Shown here one piece after another: positions 1 through 8,285 of a stretch of DNA of 20,865 nucleotides. Source of the DNA: a virus; the IMG/VR virus record IMGVR_UViG_3300009285_012492, positions 1-20,865 of that record, one strand, 5' to 3'. Both the position numbers and the translations under genes were made by a program. The stretch's first letter is position 1. Each line of letters opens with the position of its first letter. The notes under the pieces were generated by a model, which made no database searches, had not been told where the DNA came from, and saw only the letters and a program-made list of their open reading frames with translations.

Positions 1-500
1 TCTCGATCTGTTCCGTTCGGAAGATTTGCAAAAAGTCCACGCTGCTTGAATACAGACATCTTGAATGCTACAGCCGCATCATCACCAGAAACGCATAATC
101 TTCCACCAGCTTTATCCGCAACCATCTGTCTTGGGTGGTAAATAGCAGAACAACCATGCCAGCATGCCATGCTTAAATTGAAACGAGTGTCTGCTTCTTC
201 AAGAACTGTCTCCCAGCCGGATTTTGTAAGTAAAAAGTCGTCATGGAGAATAACACACCAGTCCAAATCGTTTGCAGATTCAAATGCTGCTTTCCATAGT
301 CCCTTTTCTTGCCCAAGTCTGTTTTCTGGTTTTTCGCCGCAGTTGACAGAATTTACCCGGTCAGGGACAGGAATCGGTGCCATTCCATTGAACAAAACCC
401 GCACTTCAGTATCCAATCTGGACATATCACGCGCTGCCAAATAAACTTTTTCTTGGTATTCTTGCCGAACACATGACCCAATTACTATTCCAAATTTCAT
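1..500 (-). CDS. Partial glycosyltransferase-like protein (3' end outside window)
   Basis: An open frame starts with ATG at 500 and runs off the left edge with about 166 codons visible. It begins MKFGIVIGSCVRQEY and contains a hydrophobic strand followed by an acidic pair (CVILHDDF, about residues 92-99). This matches the DxD-type metal/nucleotide-sugar motif of GT-A glycosyltransferases and resembles the NDD motifs of the complete family-2 enzymes in this operon. The ATG overlaps the TGA of the upstream methyltransferase gene as ATGA (497-500), so translation is probably coupled. The predicted role is sugar transfer in the virion or surface glycan module. Substrate and full length cannot be judged because the C-terminus is missing. 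Confidence 0.65.
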   Translation of the reverse strand, partial: MKFGIVIGSCVRQEYQEKVYLAARDMSRLDTEVRVLFNGMAPIPVPDRVNSVNCGEKPENRLGQEKGLWKAAFESANDLDWCVILHDDFLLTKSGWETVLEEADTRFNLSMACWHGCSAIYHPRQMVADKAGGRLCVSGDDAAVAFKMSVFKQRGLFANLPNGTDR

Positions 501-1069
501 TCGGAAACTCTCAAAAAAGAAACTAACTTTATAAAACGATGGCTCATTCCGACTTCTGTAAAGACATATGCATAGACAAGATTGTATTTCCATAAATCTT
601 TGAACTTAAACAAGGCAAGAGTTACATCAGGAAAAGAAGCAGAAGAATCATCCACCAGCAAATAGCCGCCAACTTTTACTTTTGGAGACCAAGCAACAAT
701 ATCTTCATAAGGAGCTTCCCCCTCATGTCCGGCATCTATGAGAACAAGAGCACAAGATGAATCTTCAAAATCTCTCGCCATATTCCAGCTACTTCCATGA
801 TGAAGAATATGAGGAATTTTATAGTTTGACATTGTTCTATTAAAATCGTCATATCTTTCACCAACCCAATCATCCACCGCATGTATAGTTCTATTAGATG
901 CATGATGCAAGAGAAGTGTGGTCCCGCCAGAAAAGACACCTACTTCCACAATTTCTCCGTTTGGAAGTATCTGGCACACATCCCAAATATATTGTCTTTC
1001 TTCATCGCGCATGATGCTGGTAACAGGCCCCTTAGCAGTAAGAATACTTTGTACTTGAAGAAAATCCAC
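497..1069 (-). CDS. Class I SAM-dependent methyltransferase (Methyltransf_24-like)
   Basis: A roughly 190-aa protein with a Rossmann-type SAM site: EIVEVGVFSGGTT (motif I), then IHAVDDW (acidic end of strand 2), ALVLIDAGHEG and GGYLLVDDSS. The AGHEG-YEDI-W segment and the GG..LVDD strand are typical of the Methyltransf_24 group, which is often found in glycan and surface-polymer clusters. The frame is open to a GTG at 1093, but I prefer GTG at 1069. It lies just after the TAG of the upstream gene (1072-1074) and has a GGAAG site about 8 nt upstream. Its TGA overlaps the ATG of the next glycosyltransferase. It probably methylates a sugar or a glycan precursor; the acceptor is unknown. Confidence 0.75.
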   Translation of the reverse strand: MDFLQVQSILTAKGPVTSIMRDEERQYIWDVCQILPNGEIVEVGVFSGGTTLLLHHASNRTIHAVDDWVGERYDDFNRTMSNYKIPHILHHGSSWNMARDFEDSSCALVLIDAGHEGEAPYEDIVAWSPKVKVGGYLLVDDSSASFPDVTLALFKFKDLWKYNLVYAYVFTEVGMSHRFIKLVSFLRVSE

Positions 1070-1071
1070 GT

Positions 1072-1764
1072 CTATTTCTTCCTGACAACCCACGGAAACG
1101 AAAAGTCGTTAGAAAAGTCATCATATTCTACAACCGTTTCAATTAAATCTTGAACACCCATTGTTACCATCTCATGCCATGTCTTCGGCGTCCAAGCGGA
1201 CTTGTGGTCTTTATCAATCTGGAGAACAGGAACAAAATCATTATGGGGTGTAATTACAGCTACAAAACCCCCAGGACGAGTCACACGAAGCCAACCACGA
1301 ATAATTTCCACCATTTTTTCAGTCGGAAAATGCTCTACAACATGATTGGCAATCACCAAAGAAAAGACATTATCACCAAACATACTCACATCTTCCGCAT
1401 TCACCCGAAGGTCGTACTTAATTCCACCCCCCTTGTCATATTTTTCTTGGTAAATCTTCGATGGGCAGTCAGTAGAAAGAAGCCAAGAGTGCCTTAGACC
1501 CGCACTTCCAAGATCCAGTCCAATCCCTCCTTGATGGCAGGCATAAATAGACCAAAATACTTGCCAACATCTCTGTTGGTAGCCCACATAATTTTGCGGG
1601 TGGCTGTACTTTAATCTTGTTGGGTCATCCGTAAGAAACCGCCAATACATATAACGGTCGAATTTGTCTGCTAGATAATGGTGGCACGTATCTACGCCAA
1701 TGGAAAGAATAGAATCCCACTTTCTCTCATCGAATGGAATGCTTGGTGGTGACTTCAGAATCAT
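1072..1764 (-). CDS. Class I SAM-dependent methyltransferase (Methyltransf_11-like)
   Basis: A 230-aa protein with SAM-binding motif I as GIGLDLGSAG (about residue 80), and further along the motif NHVVEHFP, typical of Methyltransf_11/UbiE-like enzymes. A WLRVTRPGGFVAVITP strand (post-motif III) follows. The start is ATG at 1764, forming ATGA with the stop of the upstream gene; the codon before it is TTG, so a TTG start at 1767 is possible but less likely. An AAGGAA site lies just upstream. It is the second of two adjacent methyltransferases of different subfamilies in the sugar module, so they probably methylate different positions or substrates. The acceptor is unknown. Confidence 0.78.
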   Translation of the reverse strand: MILKSPPSIPFDERKWDSILSIGVDTCHHYLADKFDRYMYWRFLTDDPTRLKYSHPQNYVGYQQRCWQVFWSIYACHQGGIGLDLGSAGLRHSWLLSTDCPSKIYQEKYDKGGGIKYDLRVNAEDVSMFGDNVFSLVIANHVVEHFPTEKMVEIIRGWLRVTRPGGFVAVITPHNDFVPVLQIDKDHKSAWTPKTWHEMVTMGVQDLIETVVEYDDFSNDFSFPWVVRKK

Positions 1765-2213
1765 CAATTCTTCCTTTTTCTAAACGTAAGTCTCCGCATG
1801 AATTCCAAAACTCTTCTTTGCATCTTTTGTGGCATGGACTCTACGGTTCCCTCTTCTTTCGCGCTTTCTTTTTCAGATTGTATTTTTATCTTTTTTGGCT
1901 TTTTCTTTCTAAGTGACATTAATTCGGCGTCTGTGTAGCTAGTCCATTTCTTCGGAAGGGAAACAGCATCTTTCTCGTAATAAATAGTGCCTGTAACCGC
2001 ATCATACTGGGTAAATCTTGGTGGGCTACCCCCATTATCAAGAGTTGCAAATCGAATTACTTCTTCCCATTGAGCCGATAACGATTTGCGAAAACTAACT
2101 GTGTAAAATCCCATAGGCCCTCCCCCTTTTCCATTAAGAGAGGAAGCCACATGAGAGATAAAAACACTCTTGTGGTCAGCCCCCGTGCTGACTGGATACT
2201 CTGTTTCTTTCAT
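1764..2213 (-). CDS. Hypothetical protein in the glycosyltransferase module
   Basis: A 149-aa protein of unrecognised family. The N-terminal two thirds (KSVFISHV, GFYTVSFRK, RFTQYDAVTGTIYY) look like short beta-strands. The C-terminal third is highly charged with Lys/Arg-rich stretches (SLRKKKPKKIKI near residue 100; RRLTFRKRKN at the end). The frame is open to an ATG at 2267, but that would overlap the upstream glycosyltransferase by 92 bp. ATG at 2213 reduces this to 38 bp and is preferred, although the ribosome site there is weak. Its stop forms ATGA with the next methyltransferase. It could be a small accessory or glycan-acceptor protein, but nothing in the sequence proves this. Confidence 0.6.
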   Translation of the reverse strand: MKETEYPVSTGADHKSVFISHVASSLNGKGGGPMGFYTVSFRKSLSAQWEEVIRFATLDNGGSPPRFTQYDAVTGTIYYEKDAVSLPKKWTSYTDAELMSLRKKKPKKIKIQSEKESAKEEGTVESMPQKMQRRVLEFMRRLTFRKRKN

Positions 2214-3162
2214 TGACGCAACCCGCACAAGAACAAGGAAGACTTGCTTCTGTCTTCCAGGAACCATCAGGCATCATCCATGTAACTTGCATTTCTGGAA
2301 TTCCATGTGAGTATTTTGGATGGGTATACTCAAACGGGTTATTCCAGAATTCCGGTGGAACTTTGAAGGTCTCACAATACATACCACGACTTGTTACCAT
2401 CCGATGATGTGCGTTTAATTCTGGACTGGCTCTGAATGTTGCTGACCAAGTATGCCAGACTTGAGGATAAGTAAGCCCGAATGTTTGATAACCATTCATT
2501 GCCAAAACACTCCCAAATTCCGATTCTTCATGGAAACTTTTGTATTCTTCTGGAAATGCTCCTGTCAGACCATGTTCTTTGTTCCACTTTTCTACGAGAT
2601 GAAACTTATCTATCGTAAACCCAAAGGCGCTTCCCGCAGGACACATGATACGTCCGGCTCTGGCTCCCCAAGAGTGCCGCCAAGACTCCGGTTTATGTAT
2701 TTTTGAAATGGGATCTCTTGGAGTCACCCTCATTTCATCGTGCATCGTTCCGATAGTAACAATTCTCTCCGAATCTTCTTCAGAACAGAAGTATTGGGGA
2801 TAACTGGCGCTTCCAACGTTATGATTAACTTCCAAAAAGCCAATCATAGACTTGTACCAGTCTTTCATCACAATTACATCATCATTGAAAAGGATTGTGT
2901 AAGGACTTTGAAAATGATTTACAAGAGCATTCCAAGCAGCAGGGATACCTCTATTTTCTGGAAATCGAATGAAACTTGTTTTGTACTTTAGCGCCAGTTT
3001 CTCTGTAGCTCTTCCACCATCAGGAGACCCATCATCCAAGAGAAGAATTTCAAATTCTCCTTCATATTTGTGAAGATACAAAGATCGAATAAGATATTCT
3101 GCCCTGCATGCTCCAGCATAAGTAGGAATTCCAACAGTCACTCTTGGATTTCCGAAATTCAT
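2176..3162 (-). CDS. Glycosyltransferase family 2 (GT-A fold)
   Basis: A 328-aa protein starting RVTVGIPTYAGACRAEYLIRS, a classic GT2 N-terminal strand. LLLDDGSPDGG (about residue 40) and TILFNDDVIVMKDW (about residue 90, the DxD-like metal/UDP-sugar motif) follow. The acceptor-side region FPEEYKSFHEESEFG resembles the E(E/D)xD motif used for the catalytic base. The C-terminus ends in a Cys cluster, CSCAGC, not seen in its paralogues. Its last residues before that (VTWMMPDGSW) parallel MTWLQDGEV in the enzyme at 3913-4728, suggesting duplication. It overlaps its upstream neighbour as ATGA (3159-3162) and has GGAG about 10 nt upstream. Donor and acceptor sugars are unknown. Confidence 0.85.
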   Translation of the reverse strand: MNFGNPRVTVGIPTYAGACRAEYLIRSLYLHKYEGEFEILLLDDGSPDGGRATEKLALKYKTSFIRFPENRGIPAAWNALVNHFQSPYTILFNDDVIVMKDWYKSMIGFLEVNHNVGSASYPQYFCSEEDSERIVTIGTMHDEMRVTPRDPISKIHKPESWRHSWGARAGRIMCPAGSAFGFTIDKFHLVEKWNKEHGLTGAFPEEYKSFHEESEFGSVLAMNGYQTFGLTYPQVWHTWSATFRASPELNAHHRMVTSRGMYCETFKVPPEFWNNPFEYTHPKYSHGIPEMQVTWMMPDGSWKTEASLPCSCAGCVNERNRVSSQHGG

Positions 3163-3926
3163 AGGATAAGTTCTCCTTTTCGAGACTCCAGATTCTTCAA
3201 GTACCTTTTTTCTGTTTCTTCAGGCTCTCGTCCCCATATTCTCAAGAATGTCTGATGATCCATTTCTTTACAGGCTTCAAGACTATTATTTGCAGCAATG
3301 GTTCCATGTTCGCGGTGCCAGAACATGGGAAACCACAAACGGTATCCATACTCTCCATTCATTGCAGCCGAACAGCAAAAATCGGAATCCTGGTAGTAGA
3401 CTTTATATTCTGTATTCCAGTATTTGTAAAGATCAGTTCTGAAAAGAAGACCACACCCGCAAAGTTGAGTAGCAGACTCAGAAATTTTTATAAGTGGGGT
3501 AGGAAGAGCCGAAATCTCGGAGACGGGAGCGGCCCGGTCCGGTTTCAAGCTCTTCCACCCCGCGTAACCCACCCAAGGATTGGCCTTAATAAAGGACTTC
3601 ATATGATACATGAATTCTTTCGGAAGAAAAGCATCGTTGTCCAAAAGAAAACAGTAATCGAATGACTCCGTATACGCAAATTGACCTATCTGACGATAAC
3701 TACTCCCCAATCCCTTGTAAGGATTTGCAGACCATCTAATGGGATTGGCTAATTTTCCGCTCCATTTCATTATCGTATCAAAAATCTCTCGGTATTCTTG
3801 ATCACCGTCTACATGCACTTGAACTTCAAACTCCTCAGCCGTTTGCCAGGATAAAGACTCTAAAACAAGATCCAGTTCTCCAGCACCATAACAAGGAATG
3901 CCAACAAGAATGTTAACGGATGACAT
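3159..3926 (-). CDS. Glycosyltransferase family 2 (GT-A fold)
   Basis: A 255-aa GT2-type protein. It has an N-terminal strand VNILVGIPCYGAGELDLVLESL, a VHVDGD element where its relatives have DDGS, and the metal-site strand CFLLDNDAFLPKEF (about residue 92). A later YYQDSDFCCSAAMNGE segment matches the acceptor-side acidic motif. It overlaps the neighbouring glycosyltransferases on both sides (14 bp upstream, 4 bp downstream), so the three are a translationally coupled set. It is shorter than its two relatives and lacks their C-terminal W-x-x-x-DG tail. It probably adds a different residue to the same glycan. The substrate is unknown. Confidence 0.8.
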   Translation of the reverse strand: MSSVNILVGIPCYGAGELDLVLESLSWQTAEEFEVQVHVDGDQEYREIFDTIMKWSGKLANPIRWSANPYKGLGSSYRQIGQFAYTESFDYCFLLDNDAFLPKEFMYHMKSFIKANPWVGYAGWKSLKPDRAAPVSEISALPTPLIKISESATQLCGCGLLFRTDLYKYWNTEYKVYYQDSDFCCSAAMNGEYGYRLWFPMFWHREHGTIAANNSLEACKEMDHQTFLRIWGREPEETEKRYLKNLESRKGELIL

Positions 3927-4728
3927 TAACAGGTCTTCCTCTCTTTACTTCTCCATCTTGAAGCCATGTCATTTCCATAGAAGAATTAAAAGAAACGTAT
4001 TTTTCGTACATCTGAGGCATTTCCCCACCCCACTTTTCCATAAATCTCTCTTTTGATTTTTTCATACGTATTTCCGCAAGAAGATTTGGATTCTGAGAAA
4101 ACGTAGAACCCCATTCATGCTCGATAACCGGCCAAGGAATGTTGTAAGAAAAAATGCCCCTGCCAGCCATGTGACATCCAAGATCTAGCTCTTCATAGAA
4201 AGATTGATAGCCTTCATCGAAGTAATTCAAATCTTTCCATAAGCCATAATCCACAGAAAAACAGAAGCCATTGGCACATAGACCGCGATGAGGAACTGAA
4301 AAATCGACTTCTCCCTCATATTTCTTTATATTATTATCTGTACAAACTAATTTCCCATCGACTCTGGCGTGCAAACCGACCATTCCTACAAGAGGGTTAT
4401 TTTCGTAGAAAAACTCAATTGCTTTTAGCCAGCCTTTTGTAACTTTGATGTCATCGTTGCAAACAACAACAAGATCACATCCTTTTTCTCCAAGATAAGC
4501 AATTCCATGATTCCAAGTAGCAGAAATTCCCATGTTACGTCGATGCTCACGAAATTCCACTTCATAATGCTTGCAAAGTTCTCGTAGAATCTGAAGTTCT
4601 CTTTCACAAGAACCGTCATCAACAAGAACAACAGCAGCAAAATCGTCTCCAGCATCTCTCACAGACTGCATGGCTTTGTAAAAACGCTCCGAACCATTAA
4701 TGGTTCCAAAGGAAATGCCAATTTTCAT
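3913..4728 (-). CDS. Glycosyltransferase family 2 (GT-A fold)
   Basis: A 271-aa protein with MKIGISFGTINGSERF, VVLVDDGSCERE (about residue 34), NMGISATWNHGI, and VVVCNDDIKVTKGW (about residue 88, the DxD-like site). FYEELDLGCHMAGRG provides the acceptor-side acidic motif. The ATG at 4728 has a good GGAG site 8 nt upstream. It is similar along its length to the enzyme at 2176-3162, including the C-terminal MTWLQDGEV tail, and is likely a paralogue. It begins 10 bp after the epimerase stop, so the glycosyltransferases are probably co-expressed with that sugar-nucleotide enzyme. Confidence 0.85.
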   Translation of the reverse strand: MKIGISFGTINGSERFYKAMQSVRDAGDDFAAVVLVDDGSCERELQILRELCKHYEVEFREHRRNMGISATWNHGIAYLGEKGCDLVVVCNDDIKVTKGWLKAIEFFYENNPLVGMVGLHARVDGKLVCTDNNIKKYEGEVDFSVPHRGLCANGFCFSVDYGLWKDLNYFDEGYQSFYEELDLGCHMAGRGIFSYNIPWPVIEHEWGSTFSQNPNLLAEIRMKKSKERFMEKWGGEMPQMYEKYVSFNSSMEMTWLQDGEVKRGRPVNVIR

Positions 4729-4738
4729 ATGCTTCTCC

Positions 4739-5779
4739 TTAGTACAGCTTATTTGCCCATGTTTTGGGCGTCTTCTCGTTTTCTATTTCGAGGTCATAAT
4801 ATCGCCACGGCTGATGTCCGAGCAATTTCGCCCATTGCACCATCTCAGTGAGACCATCTTTCAAAGACACACGATCCTCAAAACCAAGAAGACGCTGGGA
4901 TTTTTCAATAGTGCAATAAGCTTCTTTCACTTCCAAGGGACGAGGACTTGTATATCGCGGACGAAGATGCCCAGGACACCCCGAAAATTCCGGCGAAGGA
5001 CCGATTTCTCTCTCCAGAAAGGCTTCCAGAAGAACTCTGGCTGCTTCATTCAGCATGTAAGGATGGGCCGCACCAAGGTTAATTATCTGCTTATGTATGG
5101 GAGCGTCGTTGGCTTTAATCATACAAGGAAGAATATCCTCGTAATGAGAAAAGGCCCTGATTTGGTGCCCAGTTCCATAGATATAAAAAGGATGATTAGC
5201 GAGAAGACAATTGATCCATATTCCAAACACATTTCGATAGTAAGAATACAAGGACTGCCTTTTTCCGTAGATATTATGAGGACGAAGAATTACATACTCA
5301 AATCCATGCACACTGGAAAGAATCTCTGTGGATCTTTCCATAGCAGCTTTATTTACCGCGTAAACATCTTCCGGCATTCTAGGCAATTCTTCTGAGAATG
5401 GCGGCTCTTGTGCTCCATAAACACTCATGCTTGAGACCATAACTACACGCTTTACACTCTCTTTTATAGAACGAGATAAAACATTCATATAAGCCATGTA
5501 ATTACTTCTCGTACAAGTCGCCGGAGTAAATTGGCTTCTTCCTTCCGTGGCATCTGCGGCGTAATGATGAAGAACATCTATTTTCCCTATTTGATTAAAT
5601 AAACAATTCACTTCTTTGTAATCAGACAAATCAACATGAAAAAACTCCCAAGAATCTCCCTTATTTGCCACCGTTCCATCTGATAAGTTATCCACACCAA
5701 AAACCGTGTGCTCTTTTGCAAGTGCATCAGCAAGGTGGCTACCAAGAAACCCACAAGCACCCGTAACAAGGATTTTCAC
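4739..5779 (-). CDS. NAD-dependent epimerase/dehydratase (extended SDR)
   Basis: A 346-aa sugar-nucleotide epimerase/dehydratase of the extended short-chain dehydrogenase family. It has MKILVTGACGFLGSH (TGxxGxxG NAD site), VDNLSDG, VVMVSSMSVYG (catalytic Ser region) and YAVNK (YxxxK, about residues 140-144), then RPHNIYG, the conserved stretch of UDP-glucose 4-epimerase-like enzymes. The start is taken as GTG at 5779 because GGAGGG sits 7 nt upstream and the GTG overlaps the TGA of the previous gene (GTGA). The in-frame ATG at 5791 lies on the ribosome binding site itself. It likely supplies an NDP-sugar for the neighbouring glycosyltransferases. The exact sugar cannot be deduced. Confidence 0.88.
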   Translation of the reverse strand: MKILVTGACGFLGSHLADALAKEHTVFGVDNLSDGTVANKGDSWEFFHVDLSDYKEVNCLFNQIGKIDVLHHYAADATEGRSQFTPATCTRSNYMAYMNVLSRSIKESVKRVVMVSSMSVYGAQEPPFSEELPRMPEDVYAVNKAAMERSTEILSSVHGFEYVILRPHNIYGKRQSLYSYYRNVFGIWINCLLANHPFYIYGTGHQIRAFSHYEDILPCMIKANDAPIHKQIINLGAAHPYMLNEAARVLLEAFLEREIGPSPEFSGCPGHLRPRYTSPRPLEVKEAYCTIEKSQRLLGFEDRVSLKDGLTEMVQWAKLLGHQPWRYYDLEIENEKTPKTWANKLY

Positions 5780-6033
5780 GATACCCTCCATGCTCCAGGT
5801 TTATCCAGTTCAAAAGATATAATAGTATTTCCCTTCCCACCTCTGGTTCCAATAAAGAGAGGAACCCGCCCATCATTTAGAGACGCACCAGTAGCTACTA
5901 GCTCATCCACATAATTTTCCCCATGTTCTTTATATTTATCCCAATCAAGAAAAATGTCTCTAGCAACACCACCACCAATACCGCACATTTTCTTTTTGAA
6001 GAGACCGGCCAAAATATCAAAGTCATTATTCAT
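5776..6033 (-). CDS. Small hypothetical protein
   Basis: An 85-aa protein of no recognised family, MNNDFDILAGLFKKKMCGIGGG to the C-terminal FELDKPGAWRVS. It contains two Gly-rich turns (CGIGGGVARD; GTRGGKGNT) and no membrane segment. The ATG at 6033 is preceded by GGAG about 9 nt upstream; a TTG at 6036 is the only alternative. It overlaps the GT-B glycosyltransferase stop by 8 bp and the epimerase start as GTGA, so it is firmly embedded in the sugar module. The tight spacing supports a real gene. Its function is unknown. Confidence 0.6.
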   Translation of the reverse strand: MNNDFDILAGLFKKKMCGIGGGVARDIFLDWDKYKEHGENYVDELVATGASLNDGRVPLFIGTRGGKGNTIISFELDKPGAWRVS

Positions 6034-7336
6034 CAAAATACTCTCCTACAGTATCTTCTACTGTTGTGACACCATCACCACCAAACGACTTTTCATAATC
6101 ATGGACAATTGAAGGGTCTACCCCCAAACGATGAGCATTTTGAAGAAGATATTCCACTCTCTGAACACAAGCACCGTCACCATACTTCTCCAGAATAAGG
6201 TTTCTTCCTTGTTTAGCTCTGACTTTTGATTCGCAGTAGTTATCTCTTGTCCAATGAAGACCCTCAACAATGCTATCCATATCTGGTTCTGCCCACATAC
6301 CTGTTGTATAGAATGGATGATTGCATGGACGCCATCTGGATGTTTTCACTGGAAAAGCAGTCTTATCTGAAACAAAATCCTTCATACCAGTTTCGGGAGG
6401 AGCAATTACAGGAAGTTCCGTCAACATAGCTTCAGCAACCGTTCTAGCAAACCCCTCCCCTCTGGCCGGATGGAGCAAACAATGATGCCGATGATAAAGT
6501 TCGAGAATCCGATGCGAAGGAAGGTACATGCAAGAAAAAGAGATATTTTGGTTCTCTTTGCACTTATCCCGTATCCAGTGTGGTGACCCAAGATTTGGAA
6601 TGTGCATATGCAAATGTGCGCCACCATTTGGAAATGCTTTCTCGAAAGCTACTACTGCAAGATCCCACCCCTTTCTTTCATAAGCAGACGACACAAAAAG
6701 AATTTTGAACTCTCCATCTATGGTTCTTTCTTTTGGCGGCGGAGGAAAAGTCGATGTTCCAAGAGGAAGACCCACAACAAAGATAGGACATGTAGCACCG
6801 GCTTTCCTTGCCACTTCTCCACAAAATGTGGAAGGAGTTACTATGGCATCCACAAAATTAAGGAGACATCCCCATGTAGCAGGGTACTCTGTGCTTTCCC
6901 AGAGAAAGAACAACAGCAGTCTTTTTACAGGTATAGGAAGCATTGAAAGATCTGGTGTCATACAGAATGCCAACGCCACTTCAGAGTCCGGTTTCAGGTC
7001 TTTTCTTGACATAACTTCAGGAAGAGAGAATTGAATAGAATCCTTGCCATCTTTCCAAACCGGACGAATATCCCACTCTTTGCTTAAAAGTTCTTTTGCG
7101 AGAAGGGAACAAGAAAGGCCATAACCATCAGACTTGTTCCAGTAACCAGCCATTGTAACTTTTCTGGTGGGTGTAAGTGGCCCTTTCCGACATTGATTGA
7201 GAACCAAATAAGCTCCGAGACTGCGATCATCTATGTTGACTTGGTTATTTCCAACATAAATGAGTTTACGTCGTCTTGATAGCGAGACAGGAAAAGAGCA
7301 GACTTGGAGCTTTTCCTCCAACCTATCCGTGCTCAT
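6026..7336 (-). CDS. Glycosyltransferase family 1/4-like (GT-B fold)
   Basis: A 436-aa protein with a retaining GT-B signature. KILFVSSAYERKGWDLAVVAF (about residues 211-231) is the start of the nucleotide-sugar-binding half. HPARGEGFARTVAEAM (about 289-304) holds the E-x7-E motif (E294, E302) of GT4-type enzymes. The N-terminal half contains GYWNKSDGYG, a glycine loop typical of the acceptor domain, and LLFFLWESTEYP. Full GT-B length is present. It is the first gene of the sugar module after the small virion genes, 12 bp behind the 132-aa gene, with no terminator between. The sugar donor is unknown. Confidence 0.85.
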   Translation of the reverse strand: MSTDRLEEKLQVCSFPVSLSRRRKLIYVGNNQVNIDDRSLGAYLVLNQCRKGPLTPTRKVTMAGYWNKSDGYGLSCSLLAKELLSKEWDIRPVWKDGKDSIQFSLPEVMSRKDLKPDSEVALAFCMTPDLSMLPIPVKRLLLFFLWESTEYPATWGCLLNFVDAIVTPSTFCGEVARKAGATCPIFVVGLPLGTSTFPPPPKERTIDGEFKILFVSSAYERKGWDLAVVAFEKAFPNGGAHLHMHIPNLGSPHWIRDKCKENQNISFSCMYLPSHRILELYHRHHCLLHPARGEGFARTVAEAMLTELPVIAPPETGMKDFVSDKTAFPVKTSRWRPCNHPFYTTGMWAEPDMDSIVEGLHWTRDNYCESKVRAKQGRNLILEKYGDGACVQRVEYLLQNAHRLGVDPSIVHDYEKSFGGDGVTTVEDTVGEYFDE

Positions 7337-7348
7337 CTTATTCTCGTT

Positions 7349-7747
7349 TTATTTCACTGTTTGCTGTATTACATGAAATGGATAGGAGAAAAGAAGTTGC
7401 TCTTCCGTAGACCCGGCTAGAGTGATAAATGACTTCATCTCATACGTTCCGACGGATTCTAGAGGCTGTCCAATAAGTTGAAGAAAAAAGACATCCTTTA
7501 TTTGTCCGGTCAGCATGCGAGGATTGGAAGGGTATTCCCGAATGAAAACCCCATTTTTGAATAATTTATGGCCAAGAAGAATAGAGCCCTCTCCCTTTGT
7601 GATGATCGTGACGACATTGAAATCCAACGTTACCGGAAATTCGGTGACATTAATGGTATCCAGCAAGCCCCATAGAATGTAGGATTCGTCGAAAGTCTGT
7701 CCGACTCTTTCACAGACTAGAGTTGTTCCGCAGATATTGGAGGCCAT
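7349..7747 (-). CDS. Small beta-rich protein, possibly DUF6941-like
   Basis: A 132-aa protein starting MASNICGTTLVCERV. The pattern of N-terminal strand, Cys-Glu and then a hydrophobic strand ending in GLLDTINVTEFP recalls small proteins grouped as DUF6941. This resemblance is from memory and weak. Alternating hydrophobic residues throughout suggest an all-beta sandwich, and there is no signal peptide or membrane helix. The ATG at 7747 is preceded by a G-rich ribosome site (AGGGGGG). It is the last small gene before the glycosyltransferases, so it could be a minor virion protein. Function uncertain. Confidence 0.55.
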   Translation of the reverse strand: MASNICGTTLVCERVGQTFDESYILWGLLDTINVTEFPVTLDFNVVTIITKGEGSILLGHKLFKNGVFIREYPSNPRMLTGQIKDVFFLQLIGQPLESVGTYEMKSFITLAGSTEEQLLFSYPFHVIQQTVK

Positions 7748-7802
7748 CTTCTCATCCCCCCTGGCACATAAACTACCTGTATGTACGCTAAAAAACTTCT
7801 AC

Positions 7803-8228
7803 TTAGCCAGCTTCCCGCATTCCCTCTGCGGAATTGTCAGAGTCCCAATACCGAAGAGTGGTAGTCACGGTTCCGGACGGAATTGTGACCACGGCCAAAA
7901 CCACCTCATTACTATACGGCTTTGGAGGAGCAGGAGTAGCCGCAGCAGTCCCAGGACGAATTCCAACCTTCGCCACATTCGTCCGATTGGCTACCACCAA
8001 GTCTTTCCGGGGATTGGTCGGGTCGGGTGGTTTAAGCCAAGACCCACTGGACGAGTAAGAATAGGTATGCTCATAAACAAAGTGAACTATGCCACCCTGA
8101 ACAAAAACACCCGACGAAATATGGAAAGTCATGGGGAGGCCCGGACGAGCCGTTACAAGCAATCCCTGAAGCACTCGGTTGAAATGCTTCTTCGGTGCCG
8201 GTACAAAACCCCTTACTCCCTTACCCAT
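7803..8228 (-). CDS. Hypothetical virion-region protein
   Basis: A 141-aa protein with no recognised domain. It starts MGKGVRGFVPAPKKHFNR, has a Tyr/Ser-rich loop (YEHTYSYSSSGSW), then a Pro/Ala linker (GTAAATPAPPKPYS) and a C-terminal strand-rich tail (TVTTTLRYWDSD). ATG at 8228 follows a good GGAGG site at 9-nt spacing. Its position downstream of the head-tail connector and its beta-rich, linker-containing make-up fit a minor structural or decoration protein. This is inference from context. Confidence 0.6.
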   Translation of the reverse strand: MGKGVRGFVPAPKKHFNRVLQGLLVTARPGLPMTFHISSGVFVQGGIVHFVYEHTYSYSSSGSWLKPPDPTNPRKDLVVANRTNVAKVGIRPGTAAATPAPPKPYSNEVVLAVVTIPSGTVTTTLRYWDSDNSAEGMREAG

Positions 8229-8285
8229 TGCAGTAACCTCCGTTAGTACTCAAAATGTACCTTGATTTTTCCGACCCGTCAACAC

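Noticed and set aside
497-1093. GTG start at 1093 for the Methyltransf_24-like gene
   Set aside because: No ribosome site precedes it and it would overlap the upstream gene by 22 bp; GTG 1069 has GGAAG at proper distance.
7748-7802. Terminator between the 132-aa and 141-aa genes
   Set aside because: A 7-bp stem can be drawn in the minus strand, but the T-run lies before it rather than after it in the direction of transcription.
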